Shown one piece after another: positions 8,931 to 17,787 of a stretch of 64,000 bases of DNA (position 1 is the stretch's first letter; each line of letters opens with the position of its first letter). This DNA is from Thauera aromatica K172. GTDB taxonomy: Bacteria > Pseudomonadota > Gammaproteobacteria > Burkholderiales > Rhodocyclaceae. The notes under the pieces were generated by a model. That model did not search any database. It saw nothing but the letters and a program-made list of their open reading frames with translations, and was not told the DNA's origin. The DNA lies in NCBI RefSeq assembly GCF_003030465.1, contig NZ_CP028339.1:2542001-2606000 (forward strand), read 5' to 3'. The position numbers and the translations under genes are program-made.

Positions 8931-10181
8931 ATGACCCAAGCTTCTTCCGGCAGCGCCGACCGCCGCAACTTCCTCGGCGTCGCAGAGGCCCGCGCAGCGA
9001 TCCTCGACGGGCTTTCGCCGATCTCCGGCTGGGAGCGTGTCGCAGTGCGCGCCGCGCTCGGCCGCGTGCTCGCCGAGGACGTGATCGCCCCCTACAACGT
9101 CCCCGCCCACGACAACTCGGCGATGGACGGCTACGCGCTGCGCGCCCAGGACCTCGCCGCCTCCGCCGAGACGGGCCTGGCGATCGTCGGCACCGCCTTC
9201 GCCGGACGGCCGTTCTCCGGCATTGTCGGCGCCGGGCAGGCGGTGCGGATCATGACCGGCGCCTCGATTCCGCAGGGCGCCGACACCGTCGTCGTCCAGG
9301 AAGTGGCGCGCCGCGAACACGACCGCGTGTTCATTCCCGCCGGGCAGAAGAAGGGGCAGAACCTGCGCCGCGCCGGCGAAGACCTCGCCGAAGGCGGGGT
9401 CGCACTCGCCGCCGGAACCCGCTGCGGCCCGGCCGAACTCGGCCTGATCGCCTCGCTCGGGATCGCCGAAGCCGTCGTCCGCCGGCCGCTGCGCGTCGCC
9501 TTCTTTTCCACCGGCGACGAGATCGCTTCCATCGGCCGCCCGCTCGGCCCCGGCGAAGTCTACGACAGCAACCGCTACACCCTCTTCGGCGCCCTCTCGC
9601 GGCTCGGTTGCGAGCTCCTCGACATGGGCGTCGTTCCCGACCGCCCCGAGGCGCTCGAGGCCGCCTTCCGCGACGCCGCGCTGACGGCCGACGTCGTCAT
9701 CACCAGCGGCGGAGTCTCGGTCGGTGAGGCCGACTTCATCCGCGAGATGATGGCGCGCCTGGGCGAAGTGGCGTTCTGGAAGCTGGCGATCAAGCCCGGC
9801 CGACCGATGGCGTTCGGTCGCATCGGCGGCGCCGTGCTGTTCGGCCTGCCGGGCAACCCGGTGGCGGTGATGGTCACCTTCTACCAGTTCGTGCATGACG
9901 CCCTGCTCAAGCTGATGGGGGTCAGCCCACTGCCGCCGGCCGAGCGCTTCCCGGCGCGCGCCGACTTCAGCCTGCGCAAGCAGCCCGGCCGCACCGAATA
10001 CCTGCGCGGACGCCTGCAGCGCGCCCCCGGCGTCCTGTCCGTGACACTCGCCGGTGCCCAAGGCTCGGGCGTGCTGAGTTCGATGTCGGAAGCCGACTGC
10101 TTCGTCGTGCTGCCGGAAGACTGCACCGCGGTGCAGCCCGGCGACACGGTCCTCGTTCAACCTTTCCACGGCCTGATGTAA
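8931..10181 (+). CDS. moeA: Molybdopterin molybdotransferase MoeA
   Basis: MoeA inserts molybdate into adenylylated molybdopterin to complete the molybdenum cofactor. The 416 residues show the four-domain MoeA layout. Domain I has [14 protein letters not shown] (about residues 58-71). The central MoCF-biosynthesis domain has [17 protein letters not shown] and [12 protein letters not shown] (about 190-275). It is followed by [11 protein letters not shown] and [13 protein letters not shown]. The C-terminal beta domain ends in DTVLVQPF. The window also encodes a molybdopterin oxidoreductase at 43.9 kb that would need this cofactor. It stands 67 bases after cytochrome c4 and 35 before rpiA. Confidence 0.94.
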   Translation: MTQASSGSADRRNFLGVAEARAAILDGLSPISGWERVAVRAALGRVLAEDVIAPYNVPAHDNSAMDGYALRAQDLAASAETGLAIVGTAFAGRPFSGIVGAGQAVRIMTGASIPQGADTVVVQEVARREHDRVFIPAGQKKGQNLRRAGEDLAEGGVALAAGTRCGPAELGLIASLGIAEAVVRRPLRVAFFSTGDEIASIGRPLGPGEVYDSNRYTLFGALSRLGCELLDMGVVPDRPEALEAAFRDAALTADVVITSGGVSVGEADFIREMMARLGEVAFWKLAIKPGRPMAFGRIGGAVLFGLPGNPVAVMVTFYQFVHDALLKLMGVSPLPPAERFPARADFSLRKQPGRTEYLRGRLQRAPGVLSVTLAGAQGSGVLSSMSEADCFVVLPEDCTAVQPGDTVLVQPFHGLM

Positions 10182-10216
10182 CAAATGCCGGCCGCAGCCC
10201 GCAGGCGCACCCCCTC

Positions 10217-10888
10217 ATGACTCAGGACGAACTCAAGAAAGCTGCGGCGCTGGCTGCGCTCGACTACATCGTCGAAGGCAGTATCGTCGGCGTCGGCACC
10301 GGCTCCACGGTGAACCACTTCATCGACGGCCTCGCCGGCCTCCGCAGCCGGATCCGTGGCGCCGTCTCCAGTTCCGAAGCCAGCTCGCAGCGCCTCGCCG
10401 CCCACGGCATCGAAGTGTTCGATCTCAACAGCATCGAATCGCTGCCGGTCTACGTGGATGGCGCCGACGAGATCGACCACGGCTTCGCCATGATCAAGGG
10501 CGGCGGCGGCGCGCTGACGCGCGAGAAGATCGTCGCCGCGGTGTCGGAGCGCTTCGTCTGCATCTGCGACGCCAGCAAGCGCGTCGACGTCCTCGGCCGC
10601 TTCCCGCTGCCGGTCGAAGTCATCCCGATGGCCTGCACCCACGTCTCCCGCGAACTGCGCCGGCTCGGCGGCGAGCCGAAGCTGCGCGAAGGCTTCGTCA
10701 CCGACAACGGCAACCGGATCCTCGACGTCCACGGCCTGTCGATCACCGACCCGGTGGCGCTGGAGGCGCGCATCAACCAGATCGTCGGAGTGGTCACCAA
10801 CGGCCTCTTCGCCGAACGCGGTGCCGACGTGCTGTTGCTCGCCGGCGGGAACGGAGTGGAACGGCTGGAGCGCACTCCGGCGCGTTAG
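10217..10888 (+). CDS. rpiA: Ribose-5-phosphate isomerase A
   Basis: RpiA interconverts ribose 5-phosphate and ribulose 5-phosphate in the pentose phosphate pathway. Hallmarks are the phosphate loop [13 protein letters not shown] (residues 23-35), SSEASSQRL, the catalytic acid region [26 protein letters not shown], and the C-terminal [16 protein letters not shown]. The length of 223 residues is normal. Together with the transketolase at 36.7 kb and the phosphoribulokinase at 16.9 kb it covers part of the sugar phosphate network, but these are not in one operon. The ATG follows moeA by 35 bases. Confidence 0.95.
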   Translation: MTQDELKKAAALAALDYIVEGSIVGVGTGSTVNHFIDGLAGLRSRIRGAVSSSEASSQRLAAHGIEVFDLNSIESLPVYVDGADEIDHGFAMIKGGGGALTREKIVAAVSERFVCICDASKRVDVLGRFPLPVEVIPMACTHVSRELRRLGGEPKLREGFVTDNGNRILDVHGLSITDPVALEARINQIVGVVTNGLFAERGADVLLLAGGNGVERLERTPAR

Positions 10889-11000
10889 CGGCGCGCCCTC
10901 GGCGACGGACGGCGGGCAGGTAGGCGGCAAGAAACGTGCAACAAAAGCTTAACAATCCTCTGTTAGCCTGCAAGCCCTCCCGACTGGACTCCTGGCAACA

Positions 11001-11708
11001 ATGACGGAACACACGCTGAAGCAGTTCGACATCGACCTCGACAGGATCCGCCGCGGCGTCCTGCAGATGGGCGGCATGGTCGAAGCCCAGTTCACGAAAG
11101 CGCTGGAAGGATTGCGCAGCGGCGACATGGCCTCGATCGAAGCGGCGATCGAGGCCGACAAATCGGTCAACCTCGAGCAGATCCGGCTCGACAACGCCTG
11201 CACCCACATCATTGCCAAGCATCAGCCGACCGCCAGCGACCTGCGCCTGCTGCTGACAGTGATCAAGGCCGTATCCGACCTCGAGCGCGTCGGCGACGAA
11301 GCCAAGAAGATCGCCAAAGCGGCCCGGCGCCTGCACGCGAACGGCACCTCCTCCCCCCCGAAAGTCGGACTCAGCCACGCGACCCAGCTGGCGCTCGAGA
11401 TGCTGCGCGCCGCACTCGACGGCTTCGCCCGCGGCGATGCCGGCGAGATCGATGCAATCCGGCTCAAGGACACCGAAGTCGACAGCGATTTCAAGGGCAT
11501 CACGCGCCAGCTGATCACCTACATGGTGGAGGATCCGCGCACCATCACCAGCAGCCTGGAGCTGCTGTTCATCGCCAAGGCGATCGAGCGCATCGGAGAC
11601 CATGCGCTGAACATCGCCGAACATGTGGTCTATATGGTGAGCGGCGAAGACGTGCGCTTCACCAAAGCCCAGACCAGCGGGATGAGCGGCACGGAAGCCC
11701 GCCCGTAG
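11001..11708 (+). CDS. phoU: Phosphate-signalling regulator PhoU
   Basis: PhoU is a cytosolic all-helical protein that links the PstSCAB phosphate transporter to the PhoR/PhoB sensor system and restrains phosphate uptake. The 235 residues contain the two tandem three-helix PhoU domains. Each domain carries the acidic metal-binding signature, seen in SVNLEQIRLDNACTHIIAKHQP with VSDLERVGDEAKKIAK, and again in EVDSDFKGITRQLITYM with KAIERIGDHALNIAEHVVYM. The usual neighbours pstSCAB and phoBR are absent. A PPK2-type polyphosphate kinase lies 2 kb downstream on the other strand. No Pho box was seen upstream; an imperfect inverted repeat (GCTTAACA/TGTTAGCC) lies about 40 bases before the start. 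Confidence 0.93.
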   Translation: MTEHTLKQFDIDLDRIRRGVLQMGGMVEAQFTKALEGLRSGDMASIEAAIEADKSVNLEQIRLDNACTHIIAKHQPTASDLRLLLTVIKAVSDLERVGDEAKKIAKAARRLHANGTSSPPKVGLSHATQLALEMLRAALDGFARGDAGEIDAIRLKDTEVDSDFKGITRQLITYMVEDPRTITSSLELLFIAKAIERIGDHALNIAEHVVYMVSGEDVRFTKAQTSGMSGTEARP

Positions 11709-11741
11709 CCGCACCATCCCGGATGCGGGCGGTGAAACAAC

Positions 11742-11770
11742 ACGGGGGGATGGCATCGCCATCCCCCCGT
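11742..11770. terminator. Perfect 13-bp hairpin between convergent phoU and yggX
   Basis: ACGGGGGGATGGC (11742-11754) and its exact complement (11758-11770) are separated by ATC. It sits between two convergent genes and would form an extremely stable hairpin on either strand. No T-run follows on either side, so a role in termination or 3'-end protection is inferred from position. Confidence 0.5.
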
Positions 11771-11818
11771 CTCGCTTGGCGGGGAGCAAGCCCCCGCCCA
11801 TGTTCTGGTGCGCCCTGC

Positions 11819-12091
11819 TTACTGACTGGGCGGCACGTAGCCCGAAACCTGGTCCGCCCCCCCTTCGAAGAAGTGCTTTTCCATCTGTTCGGCCAGATAC
11901 TTGCGCGCCCGCGGCTCCATCAGGTTGAGGCGGTTCTCGTTGATCAGCATGGTCTGGTACTTGACCCACTGCTGCCACGCTTCTTTCGACACGTTCTCGA
12001 AAATCCGCTTGCCGAGCGCGCCCGGCACCGGGGGCAGGTCGAGGCCTTCGGCCTCGCGTCCGAGTTTGACGCAGTTCACCATGCGAGCCAT
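11819..12091 (-). CDS. yggX: YggX-type Fe(II)-trafficking / oxidative damage protection protein
   Basis: This is a 90-residue member of the YggX family. It begins [17 protein letters not shown] with the conserved Cys near position 7 and continues with the family phrases [30 protein letters not shown] and [13 protein letters not shown]. YggX protects iron-sulfur enzymes against superoxide and is thought to help iron delivery in the cytosol. The length and whole sequence match the family. It is the last gene before the strong hairpin shared with phoU and lies 79 bases downstream of argA. Confidence 0.93.
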   Translation of the reverse strand: MARMVNCVKLGREAEGLDLPPVPGALGKRIFENVSKEAWQQWVKYQTMLINENRLNLMEPRARKYLAEQMEKHFFEGGADQVSGYVPPSQ

Positions 12092-12170
12092 GTTGCTATC
12101 CTTTTGCTGTCGGGTTCATCGGAACTTTGATCGCGCATTTTAGCCGATTCGGCCGCACCCGCCCGCCGCA

Positions 12171-13571
12171 TCACAGCGCCTTCACGAACACCTTCGAGCG
12201 GCGCTGCAGGTTGTAGAGCTCGCGCTTCTTGCGCGGCAGGGCCTCGGGACCGATTTCGTTGAAGCCGCGCTCGCGGAACCAGTGCGCGGTGCGGGTGGTG
12301 AGCACGAACAGGCGCTCGAGCCGCTGCAGCCGCGCGCGCCGCTCGATGCGGCGCAGCAACTGGTCGCCGAGGCCGGCACGGCGGTACTCGTGCGTCACCG
12401 CCAGGCAGGCCAACTCGGCGGCATTGTCCTCGCTGAAAGGATAGAGCGCGGCACAACCGACCAGCACTCCGTCATGCTCGACGACGCTGAAGCGCTCGAT
12501 TTCCTGCTCGAGCAGTTCGCGCCCGCGGCGCACCAGGGTGCCGTCGGCCTCCATCGGCGAGATCAGCGCCACCAGCGCGCCGACGTCGTCCACCGTCGCC
12601 TCGCGCAGGCGGAACAGCGGGTCGCGCGCGACCACCGTGCCGACCCCGGCATGAGTGAAGAACTCGAGCAGGAGGCCGCCGTCGAGGTCATGATCGATCA
12701 GATGGCAGCGCGCCACCCCCTTGCGCACCGCGCGGATCGCACACGGCAGGAACAGGTGCAGGTCCTCGGTCAGCCCTTCGCCGGTGTCGAGCTTGGCCTG
12801 CGCCTCGTCGGCGGTGACCGACTCGACGAGCTGCCCCTCGGCGTCGAGCAAGCCGGGCGCATCGCACAAGTAGATCAGCTTCTCGGCCTTCAGCGCCACC
12901 GCCACCGCCTCGGCCACCTCCTCCATCGCCAGATTGAAGATCTCGCCCGCCGGCGAAACGCCGAGCGGAGTGATCAGCACCACGTTCTGCTGGTCGAGGT
13001 CGGCGTTGATTTCCTCGGCGATGATCTTGCGCACCGCACCGGTGTATTGGTAATCGACCCCGTCGACCACCCCGACCGGGCGCGCAGTGATGAAATTGCC
13101 GCCGGTGACGCGGATGTAGCTGCCCGCCATCGGCGTGTTGGGCAAGCCCTGGGAGAGCAGCGCCTCGACTTCGACACGGGTCACCGCCATCGCCGATTTG
13201 ACGCATTCGAGCGCGCCGGCGTCGGTCACCCGGAGTCCGTGGTGAAAGCGCGGCTCCAGCCCGCGGCGGGCCAGTTCGACGTCGATCTGCGGGCGGGCGC
13301 CATGCACCAACACCAGGCGGATGCCCAGCGCCGCCAGCAGGTTGCAGTCGTAGGCCAGGCTCTGCGCGCGCTCACCGGCAGCGACTTCGCCGCCGAAACC
13401 GACGACGAAAGTGCGCCCCCGGAAGGCATGGATGTAGGGCGCCGCGCCGCGCACCCAGGCGACGAAGCGCGCCGTCGCGTCATCGACCCGGGGTATGCGG
13501 GCCGCGCCCGGGGACGGGGGAGAAGAAGGGGACGTGGAGTTGGAGGGCGTGGAGTCGGATTCGGTGTTCAC
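12171..13571 (-). CDS. argA: N-acetylglutamate synthase (amino-acid N-acetyltransferase)
   Basis: ArgA acetylates glutamate with acetyl-CoA, the first step of arginine synthesis. An N-terminal amino-acid-kinase-like domain (about residues 35-300; FVVGFGGEVAAG, VLVHGARPQIDVEL, ITPLGVSPAGEIFNL) senses arginine. A C-terminal GNAT domain follows (about 310-455; ACLAVTHEYRRAGLGDQLL binds acetyl-CoA). The normal N-terminus RFVAWVRGAAPYIHAFRGRTFV is preceded by about 35 Ser/Pro/Thr-rich residues with no internal start codon, so the extension is unavoidable. GTG at 13571 is chosen; a TTG ten codons upstream is the alternative. Confidence 0.92.
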   Translation of the reverse strand: MNTESDSTPSNSTSPSSPPSPGAARIPRVDDATARFVAWVRGAAPYIHAFRGRTFVVGFGGEVAAGERAQSLAYDCNLLAALGIRLVLVHGARPQIDVELARRGLEPRFHHGLRVTDAGALECVKSAMAVTRVEVEALLSQGLPNTPMAGSYIRVTGGNFITARPVGVVDGVDYQYTGAVRKIIAEEINADLDQQNVVLITPLGVSPAGEIFNLAMEEVAEAVAVALKAEKLIYLCDAPGLLDAEGQLVESVTADEAQAKLDTGEGLTEDLHLFLPCAIRAVRKGVARCHLIDHDLDGGLLLEFFTHAGVGTVVARDPLFRLREATVDDVGALVALISPMEADGTLVRRGRELLEQEIERFSVVEHDGVLVGCAALYPFSEDNAAELACLAVTHEYRRAGLGDQLLRRIERRARLQRLERLFVLTTRTAHWFRERGFNEIGPEALPRKKRELYNLQRRSKVFVKAL

Positions 13572-13682
13572 ACATTCACCACTGCGGCATCGACCGGGCA
13601 AAGGCGCGGCCGGGGGCTGGATCGAATGCCGGAATTCTAGCCCGAATGCACGCTCCGGTTCGCGCCCGCCCCGCCACCGGGC

Positions 13683-15164
13683 TCATCCGAGCGCCGCTTC
13701 CAGGCGTTCGCAGAGCGTGCGCAGGACCTTGATCCGGGCAAAATGCTTGTCGTCGGCCTCGACCAGGGTCCAGGGCGCATATTCGGTGCTGGTGCGATCG
13801 ACCATATCGCACACCGCGCGGCTGTAGTCGTCCCACTTGTCGCGGTTGCGCCAGTCCTCCGCGCTGATCTTGAAGCGCTTGTGCGGCTGGGCTTCCCGCT
13901 CCCGGAAGCGCGCCAGCTGTTCGTCCCTGCCGACCGCCAGCCAGAACTTCACCACCACCGCCCCGGCCGCGACGAGCTGATCCTCGAAATCGTTGATCTC
14001 GGCGTAGGCCCGCATCCAGTCGGCCTCGGAGCAGAACCCTTCGACCCGCTCGACCAGCACGCGGCCGTACCACGAGCGGTCGAACACGACGACCTTGCCG
14101 CGCGGCGGCAGATGCCGCCAGAAGCGCCACAGGTAGGGCTGGGCGCGCTCTTCCTCGGTCGGTGCGGCGATCGGCACGATGCGGTACTGGCGCGCATCGA
14201 GGGCGCCGACCACGCGCCGGATCGCCCCGCCCTTGCCGGCCGCGTCCATGCCTTCGAACACCAGCACCAGCGCGCGCCGGCGAAACGCCGCCGAGCGCGA
14301 CAGCAGGGCCAGCCGGCCCTGCAACGGCTCGAGCAGCTCGTCGTACTCCTTGCGCTTCATGTCCTGGCGCACCAGGGTATCGAGCACATTGACCCGGTCG
14401 ATGCGCGGCGGCAGGGGCGCCACCGACAGGCGCGCCATCCAGTGCTGGCTTGCTGCATCAAGGCGGCGGCGCAGCGCGGCAAGCAGGGTGCGGCCGGCAA
14501 ACAGCGCGCGATAGTTCGGGTCCGAGCCATCGACGATCAGCCACGGCGCCTCGCCGGTGCTGGTGGTGCGCAGCACATGGCCCGCCACTTCACGGTAGCG
14601 GTCGTAGCGCGCATAAAAGCGCCAGTCGCGCGCGGTGACCCGCCAGCGCGTGCGCTCGTCCTTTTCCAGCTCCCGCAGGCGCTTCTTCTGCGCCGCCTTC
14701 GACAGATGGAACCAGAACTTGATCAGCAGCACGCCCTCGTGCGCGAGCATGGTCTCGAAACGGCGGATCTCGTCCAGGCGCTGGTCGAGTTCGGCCTTCT
14801 TGCAGCTACGCTCGACACGCTCGCGGATGGGCTGGGCGTACCAGTTGTTGAACAGCACGCCGATCTTGCCGCGCGGCGGCAGCGCACGCCAGAAGCGCCA
14901 CATGAACGGACGCTCGGCCTCTTCCGCGGTCGGCGCATCGAACGCCCAGGACTGGATGTGGCGCGGGTCCATCCACTCGTTGAGCAGGTTCACCGTCTCG
15001 CTCTTGCCCGCACCATCGACGCCGTTGATCAGCACCACGACGGCGAACTGGCCGAGTTCGAGCAGATCGAACTGGGCATCCAGAAGTTCGGCGCGCAGGC
15101 CGGGCACCGCCGCGTCGTAGTCCTCCGTCGTGGTGCAGTGGCCAAGTTCGGCGGATTCGAACAT
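13683..15164 (-). CDS. pap: Two-domain PPK2: polyphosphate:AMP phosphotransferase
   Basis: The 493 residues contain two PPK2 domains in tandem. The first has Walker A GVDGAGKSETVNLL (about residue 50) and Walker B-like GVLFNNWYAQPI. The second has GMDAAGKGGAIRRVV (about 310) and VVVFDRSWYGRVLVERVEGF. The fused type corresponds to class II PPK2, which phosphorylates AMP to ADP with polyphosphate as donor. In such proteins one domain is often catalytically altered: here the N-terminal copy has NNWY where the C-terminal one has DRSWYGR, so the C-terminal domain is the likely active one. A perfect AAGGAG ribosome site lies eight bases before the ATG. Confidence 0.88.
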   Translation of the reverse strand: MFESAELGHCTTTEDYDAAVPGLRAELLDAQFDLLELGQFAVVVLINGVDGAGKSETVNLLNEWMDPRHIQSWAFDAPTAEEAERPFMWRFWRALPPRGKIGVLFNNWYAQPIRERVERSCKKAELDQRLDEIRRFETMLAHEGVLLIKFWFHLSKAAQKKRLRELEKDERTRWRVTARDWRFYARYDRYREVAGHVLRTTSTGEAPWLIVDGSDPNYRALFAGRTLLAALRRRLDAASQHWMARLSVAPLPPRIDRVNVLDTLVRQDMKRKEYDELLEPLQGRLALLSRSAAFRRRALVLVFEGMDAAGKGGAIRRVVGALDARQYRIVPIAAPTEEERAQPYLWRFWRHLPPRGKVVVFDRSWYGRVLVERVEGFCSEADWMRAYAEINDFEDQLVAAGAVVVKFWLAVGRDEQLARFREREAQPHKRFKISAEDWRNRDKWDDYSRAVCDMVDRTSTEYAPWTLVEADDKHFARIKVLRTLCERLEAALG

Positions 15165-15230
15165 GCGATGGACTCCTTCGTCGATCTGCGACTGTCGGCA
15201 GCAGGTCGCACAAGAACGCGGGCGCGACCT

Positions 15231-15953
15231 TCAGAAATCGCCCCAGCGTGCCTGCACCACCGCGAGCGCGGCCAGGCCGGCGGTTTCGGTGCGCAGCACG
15301 CGCGGCCCCAGACTCACGCGCTGGCAGCCGGCGGCATCGGCCGCGGCCAGCTCGGCTTCGCTCCAGCCGCCTTCCGGGCCGACCAGCAGGTGCACGCCGG
15401 CCGACGGCCGCGGGGCGTCAGCAAAGCCGCTCACCCCACCCGGCGCGAGCAGGTAGTTGCGGGCATCGCGCTGGCTCGCCAGCCACTGCCCCAGCGCCTG
15501 CACCGGCCGCACTTCGGGAATGCGGTTGCGCCCGCACTGCTCGCACGCCGACACCGCCACCTGCTGCCAGTGTGCCACGCGCTTGTCGGCGCGCTCGCCG
15601 CCCAGGCGCAGCACCGAGCGCTCGGCCTGCACCGGCTGGATCGCGGCGACACCGAGCTCGACCGCCTTCTGCACGATCCAGTCCATTTTGTCGCCGGTCG
15701 CCAGCGCCTGCACCAGCACCACCTGCAGCGGCGACTCGCGATCGGCCGCGCTGCGTTCGCCGAGCACGGCCACGGCCGTCTTGCCGCGCACCACCAGGCG
15801 CGCGGCGACCTCGCCCCCCTCGCCGTCGAACAGGGCCAGCGCCTCGCCCTCGCGCAGCCGCAGGACGCGCAGGGCATGGTGGGCGAGCGCCTCGGGCAGC
15901 ACCACTTCGCCCCCCGCGGGCAGGCGATCCGGAAAGTGGAAACGTGAAATCAT
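15231..15953 (-). CDS. rsmE: 16S rRNA (uracil(1498)-N3)-methyltransferase
   Basis: RsmE methylates N3 of U1498 in 16S rRNA, in the assembled 30S subunit. The 240 residues include an N-terminal PUA-like domain (HHALRVLRLREGEALALFDGEGGE) and a C-terminal SPOUT knot (VGPEGGWSEAELAAA near residue 195, then VSLGPRVLRTETA). The start at 15953 gives the normal family length and N-terminus MISRFHF. No ribosome site precedes it. Instead a perfect TATAAT lies six bases upstream of the ATG, so the mRNA may start at or next to the initiation codon. It is divergent from the inositol-monophosphatase-like gene, only 51 bases away. Confidence 0.93.
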   Translation of the reverse strand: MISRFHFPDRLPAGGEVVLPEALAHHALRVLRLREGEALALFDGEGGEVAARLVVRGKTAVAVLGERSAADRESPLQVVLVQALATGDKMDWIVQKAVELGVAAIQPVQAERSVLRLGGERADKRVAHWQQVAVSACEQCGRNRIPEVRPVQALGQWLASQRDARNYLLAPGGVSGFADAPRPSAGVHLLVGPEGGWSEAELAAADAAGCQRVSLGPRVLRTETAGLAALAVVQARWGDF

Positions 15954-15959
15954 CGTAAG

Positions 15960-15965
15960 ATTATA
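15960..15965 (-). promoter_or_regulatory. Consensus -10 element directly before rsmE
   Basis: On the minus strand TATAAT ends six bases before the rsmE ATG. With normal spacing transcription would begin at the A of the start codon. The -35 region is a poor match, so the element is a candidate only. Confidence 0.4.
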
Positions 15966-16004
15966 GGCCCGAGCACCGCTCACCCGACCGGCAAGGAGTC
16001 CGTC

Positions 16005-16814
16005 ATGCCCACCGCCTCGCAGCGCCTCGCGCGCGCCCGAGCGCTCGAATCCCTGGTGCGCGACATCGCGCGCGAGGAAATCCTGCCGCGCTACCTGAAG
16101 TCGTCGCGCAGCCGCAAGGCCGACGGCTCGCTGTTTACCGAAGCCGACCTCATCTCCCAGCACCGCTTTTCCGAAGCGCTGCCGCAGCTGCTGCCGGGCG
16201 CGGTGCTCGGCGAAGAGATGAGCGCCGCCGAACAGGCCATGCTCTGGAACGAAGGCGGGCGCGGCCTGTGGTGCATCGACCCCATCGACGGCACCACCAA
16301 TTTTGCCAACGGCATTCCGCTGTTCGCCGTCTCGATCGCCTACCTGATCAACCACCAGCCGGTCCTCGGCGTCGTCTACAACCCGATCACCGATGAATCC
16401 TTCTACGCCGCCCGCGGCGCCGGCGCCTTCCTCAACGGCACCGAACTGCCGCTGCGCCCGAGCGCGGCCTCGCTCCACGACGCCGTCGCCGGCGTGGACT
16501 TCAAGCGCATCAGCCACCATCTCGGCGACGAACTCGCCGTGCGCCCGCCCTACTACTCCCAGCGCAACTTCGGTTCGAGCGCGCTCGAATGGTGTTTCGT
16601 CGCCGCCGGCCGCCTCGATGTCTATCTGCATGGCGGGCAGATGCTGTGGGATTACGCCGCGGGCTGCCTGATCCTCGCCGAGGCCGGCGGCCAGGCCGAA
16701 GCGCTCGACGGCGGGACGCTGATGTCGGGGCCGGCGATCAAGCGCGGAGTGATTACCGCGGCCAGTCCGGCGCTGTTTGCCGAATGGTCGGCCTGGGTCA
16801 AGGGGCACTCCTGA
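16005..16814 (+). CDS. Inositol monophosphatase family phosphatase
   Basis: The 269 residues carry the metal-binding signatures of the lithium-sensitive phosphatase family: a Glu in GAVLGEEMSA, the core WCIDPIDGTTNFANGIP (about residues 88-104), and the C-terminal QMLWDYAAGCLILAEAGG with the third metal-ligand Asp. The enzyme should dephosphorylate a small sugar or inositol phosphate in the cytosol. A second SuhB-like role in rRNA transcription cannot be judged from sequence, and the protein is more diverged than canonical SuhB. A good AAGGAG ribosome site lies before the ATG. It is divergent from rsmE and followed by prk in the same direction. Confidence 0.85.
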   Translation: MPTASQRLARARALESLVRDIAREEILPRYLKSSRSRKADGSLFTEADLISQHRFSEALPQLLPGAVLGEEMSAAEQAMLWNEGGRGLWCIDPIDGTTNFANGIPLFAVSIAYLINHQPVLGVVYNPITDESFYAARGAGAFLNGTELPLRPSAASLHDAVAGVDFKRISHHLGDELAVRPPYYSQRNFGSSALEWCFVAAGRLDVYLHGGQMLWDYAAGCLILAEAGGQAEALDGGTLMSGPAIKRGVITAASPALFAEWSAWVKGHS

Positions 16815-16904
16815 CGCCCCCGTCCCGCGCACGCCTTGCCGCCACCCAGCGGCGGACCCACCACCGCGCCGCTCCGACAGCGCACGCCTCCGGCGGAGAC
16901 CACC

Positions 16905-17780
16905 ATGTCCATGAAGCACCCGATCATCGCCGTCACCGGCTCGTCCGGCGCCGGCACCACCACGGTCAAACACACTTTCGAGGCGATCTTCCAGCGCGAA
17001 AGCGTCAACGCCGCGATCGTCGAAGGCGACAGCTTCCACCGCTACACCCGGGCCGAAATGAAAGCCCTGATCGAGGACGCCGAGCGCACCCACCTGCGCG
17101 GCATCAGCCATTTCGGCCCGGAGGCGAACCTGCTCGCCGAGCTCGAAAGCCTGCTCCGCGCCTACGGCGAATCGGCCACCGGGCGGCGGCGCTACTACAT
17201 CCACAACGAAGCCGAGTCGATGCGCTGGAACCTGCCGATGGGCACGTTCACCGAATGGGAAGACCTGCCGGTGGGCACCGACTGCCTGTTCTACGAAGGC
17301 CTGCACGGCGCCCTGGTGACCGACGAAGTTGACGTCGCCCGCCATGTCGATCTGCTGATCGGCGTGGTGCCGATCATCAACCTCGAATGGATCCAGAAGC
17401 TGCATCGCGACACCAAGCTCCGCGGCTACACCGCCGAGGCGGTCCAGGACACCATCCTGCGCCGCATGCACGACTACGTGCATCACATCGTGCCCCAGTT
17501 CGCCCGCACCCACATCAACTTCCAGCGCGTGCCGGTGGTCGACACTTCGAATCCGTTCATCGCCACCAGCGTCCCCACCCAGGACGAGTCGATGGTGGTG
17601 ATCCGCTTCAAGGACCCGCGCGGCGTCGACTTCCCCTATCTGCTGCGCATGATCCACGATGCGTTCATGAGCCGCGCCAACACCATCGTCATCCCGGGCG
17701 GCAAGCTCGACCTGGCGATGCAGCTGATCCTGACGCCGCTGATCTGGAAGCTGATGGAGCGCCGCCGGCAGTGGGTGTGA
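16905..17780 (+). CDS. prkB: PrkB-like phosphoribulokinase
   Basis: The 291-residue protein matches the short proteobacterial phosphoribulokinase type. The P-loop is VTGSSGAGTTTVKHTF near residue 10, then VEGDSFHRYTRAEM, ISHFGPEANLL, FYEGLHGALV, HVDLLIGVVPIINLEWIQKLHRD and RTHINFQRVPVVDTSNPF. Phosphoribulokinase converts ribulose 5-phosphate to ribulose 1,5-bisphosphate. The start is the ATG after a GGCGGAG ribosome site; an earlier in-frame start lacks one. It closely follows the pattern of E. coli PrkB, an orphan without RuBisCO. No RuBisCO gene or cbbR regulator is in this window, so Calvin-cycle function is not established. Confidence 0.85.
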   Translation: MSMKHPIIAVTGSSGAGTTTVKHTFEAIFQRESVNAAIVEGDSFHRYTRAEMKALIEDAERTHLRGISHFGPEANLLAELESLLRAYGESATGRRRYYIHNEAESMRWNLPMGTFTEWEDLPVGTDCLFYEGLHGALVTDEVDVARHVDLLIGVVPIINLEWIQKLHRDTKLRGYTAEAVQDTILRRMHDYVHHIVPQFARTHINFQRVPVVDTSNPFIATSVPTQDESMVVIRFKDPRGVDFPYLLRMIHDAFMSRANTIVIPGGKLDLAMQLILTPLIWKLMERRRQWV

Positions 17781-17787
17781 GCCGCCC

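Noticed and set aside
10940-10965. Pho box upstream of phoU
   Set aside because: Only an imperfect inverted repeat is found; it does not resemble tandem CTGTCAT units.
12282-13640. Open frame of about 450 codons on the plus strand over argA
   Set aside because: argA on the other strand is complete and conserved; the overlapping frame has no protein-like pattern.
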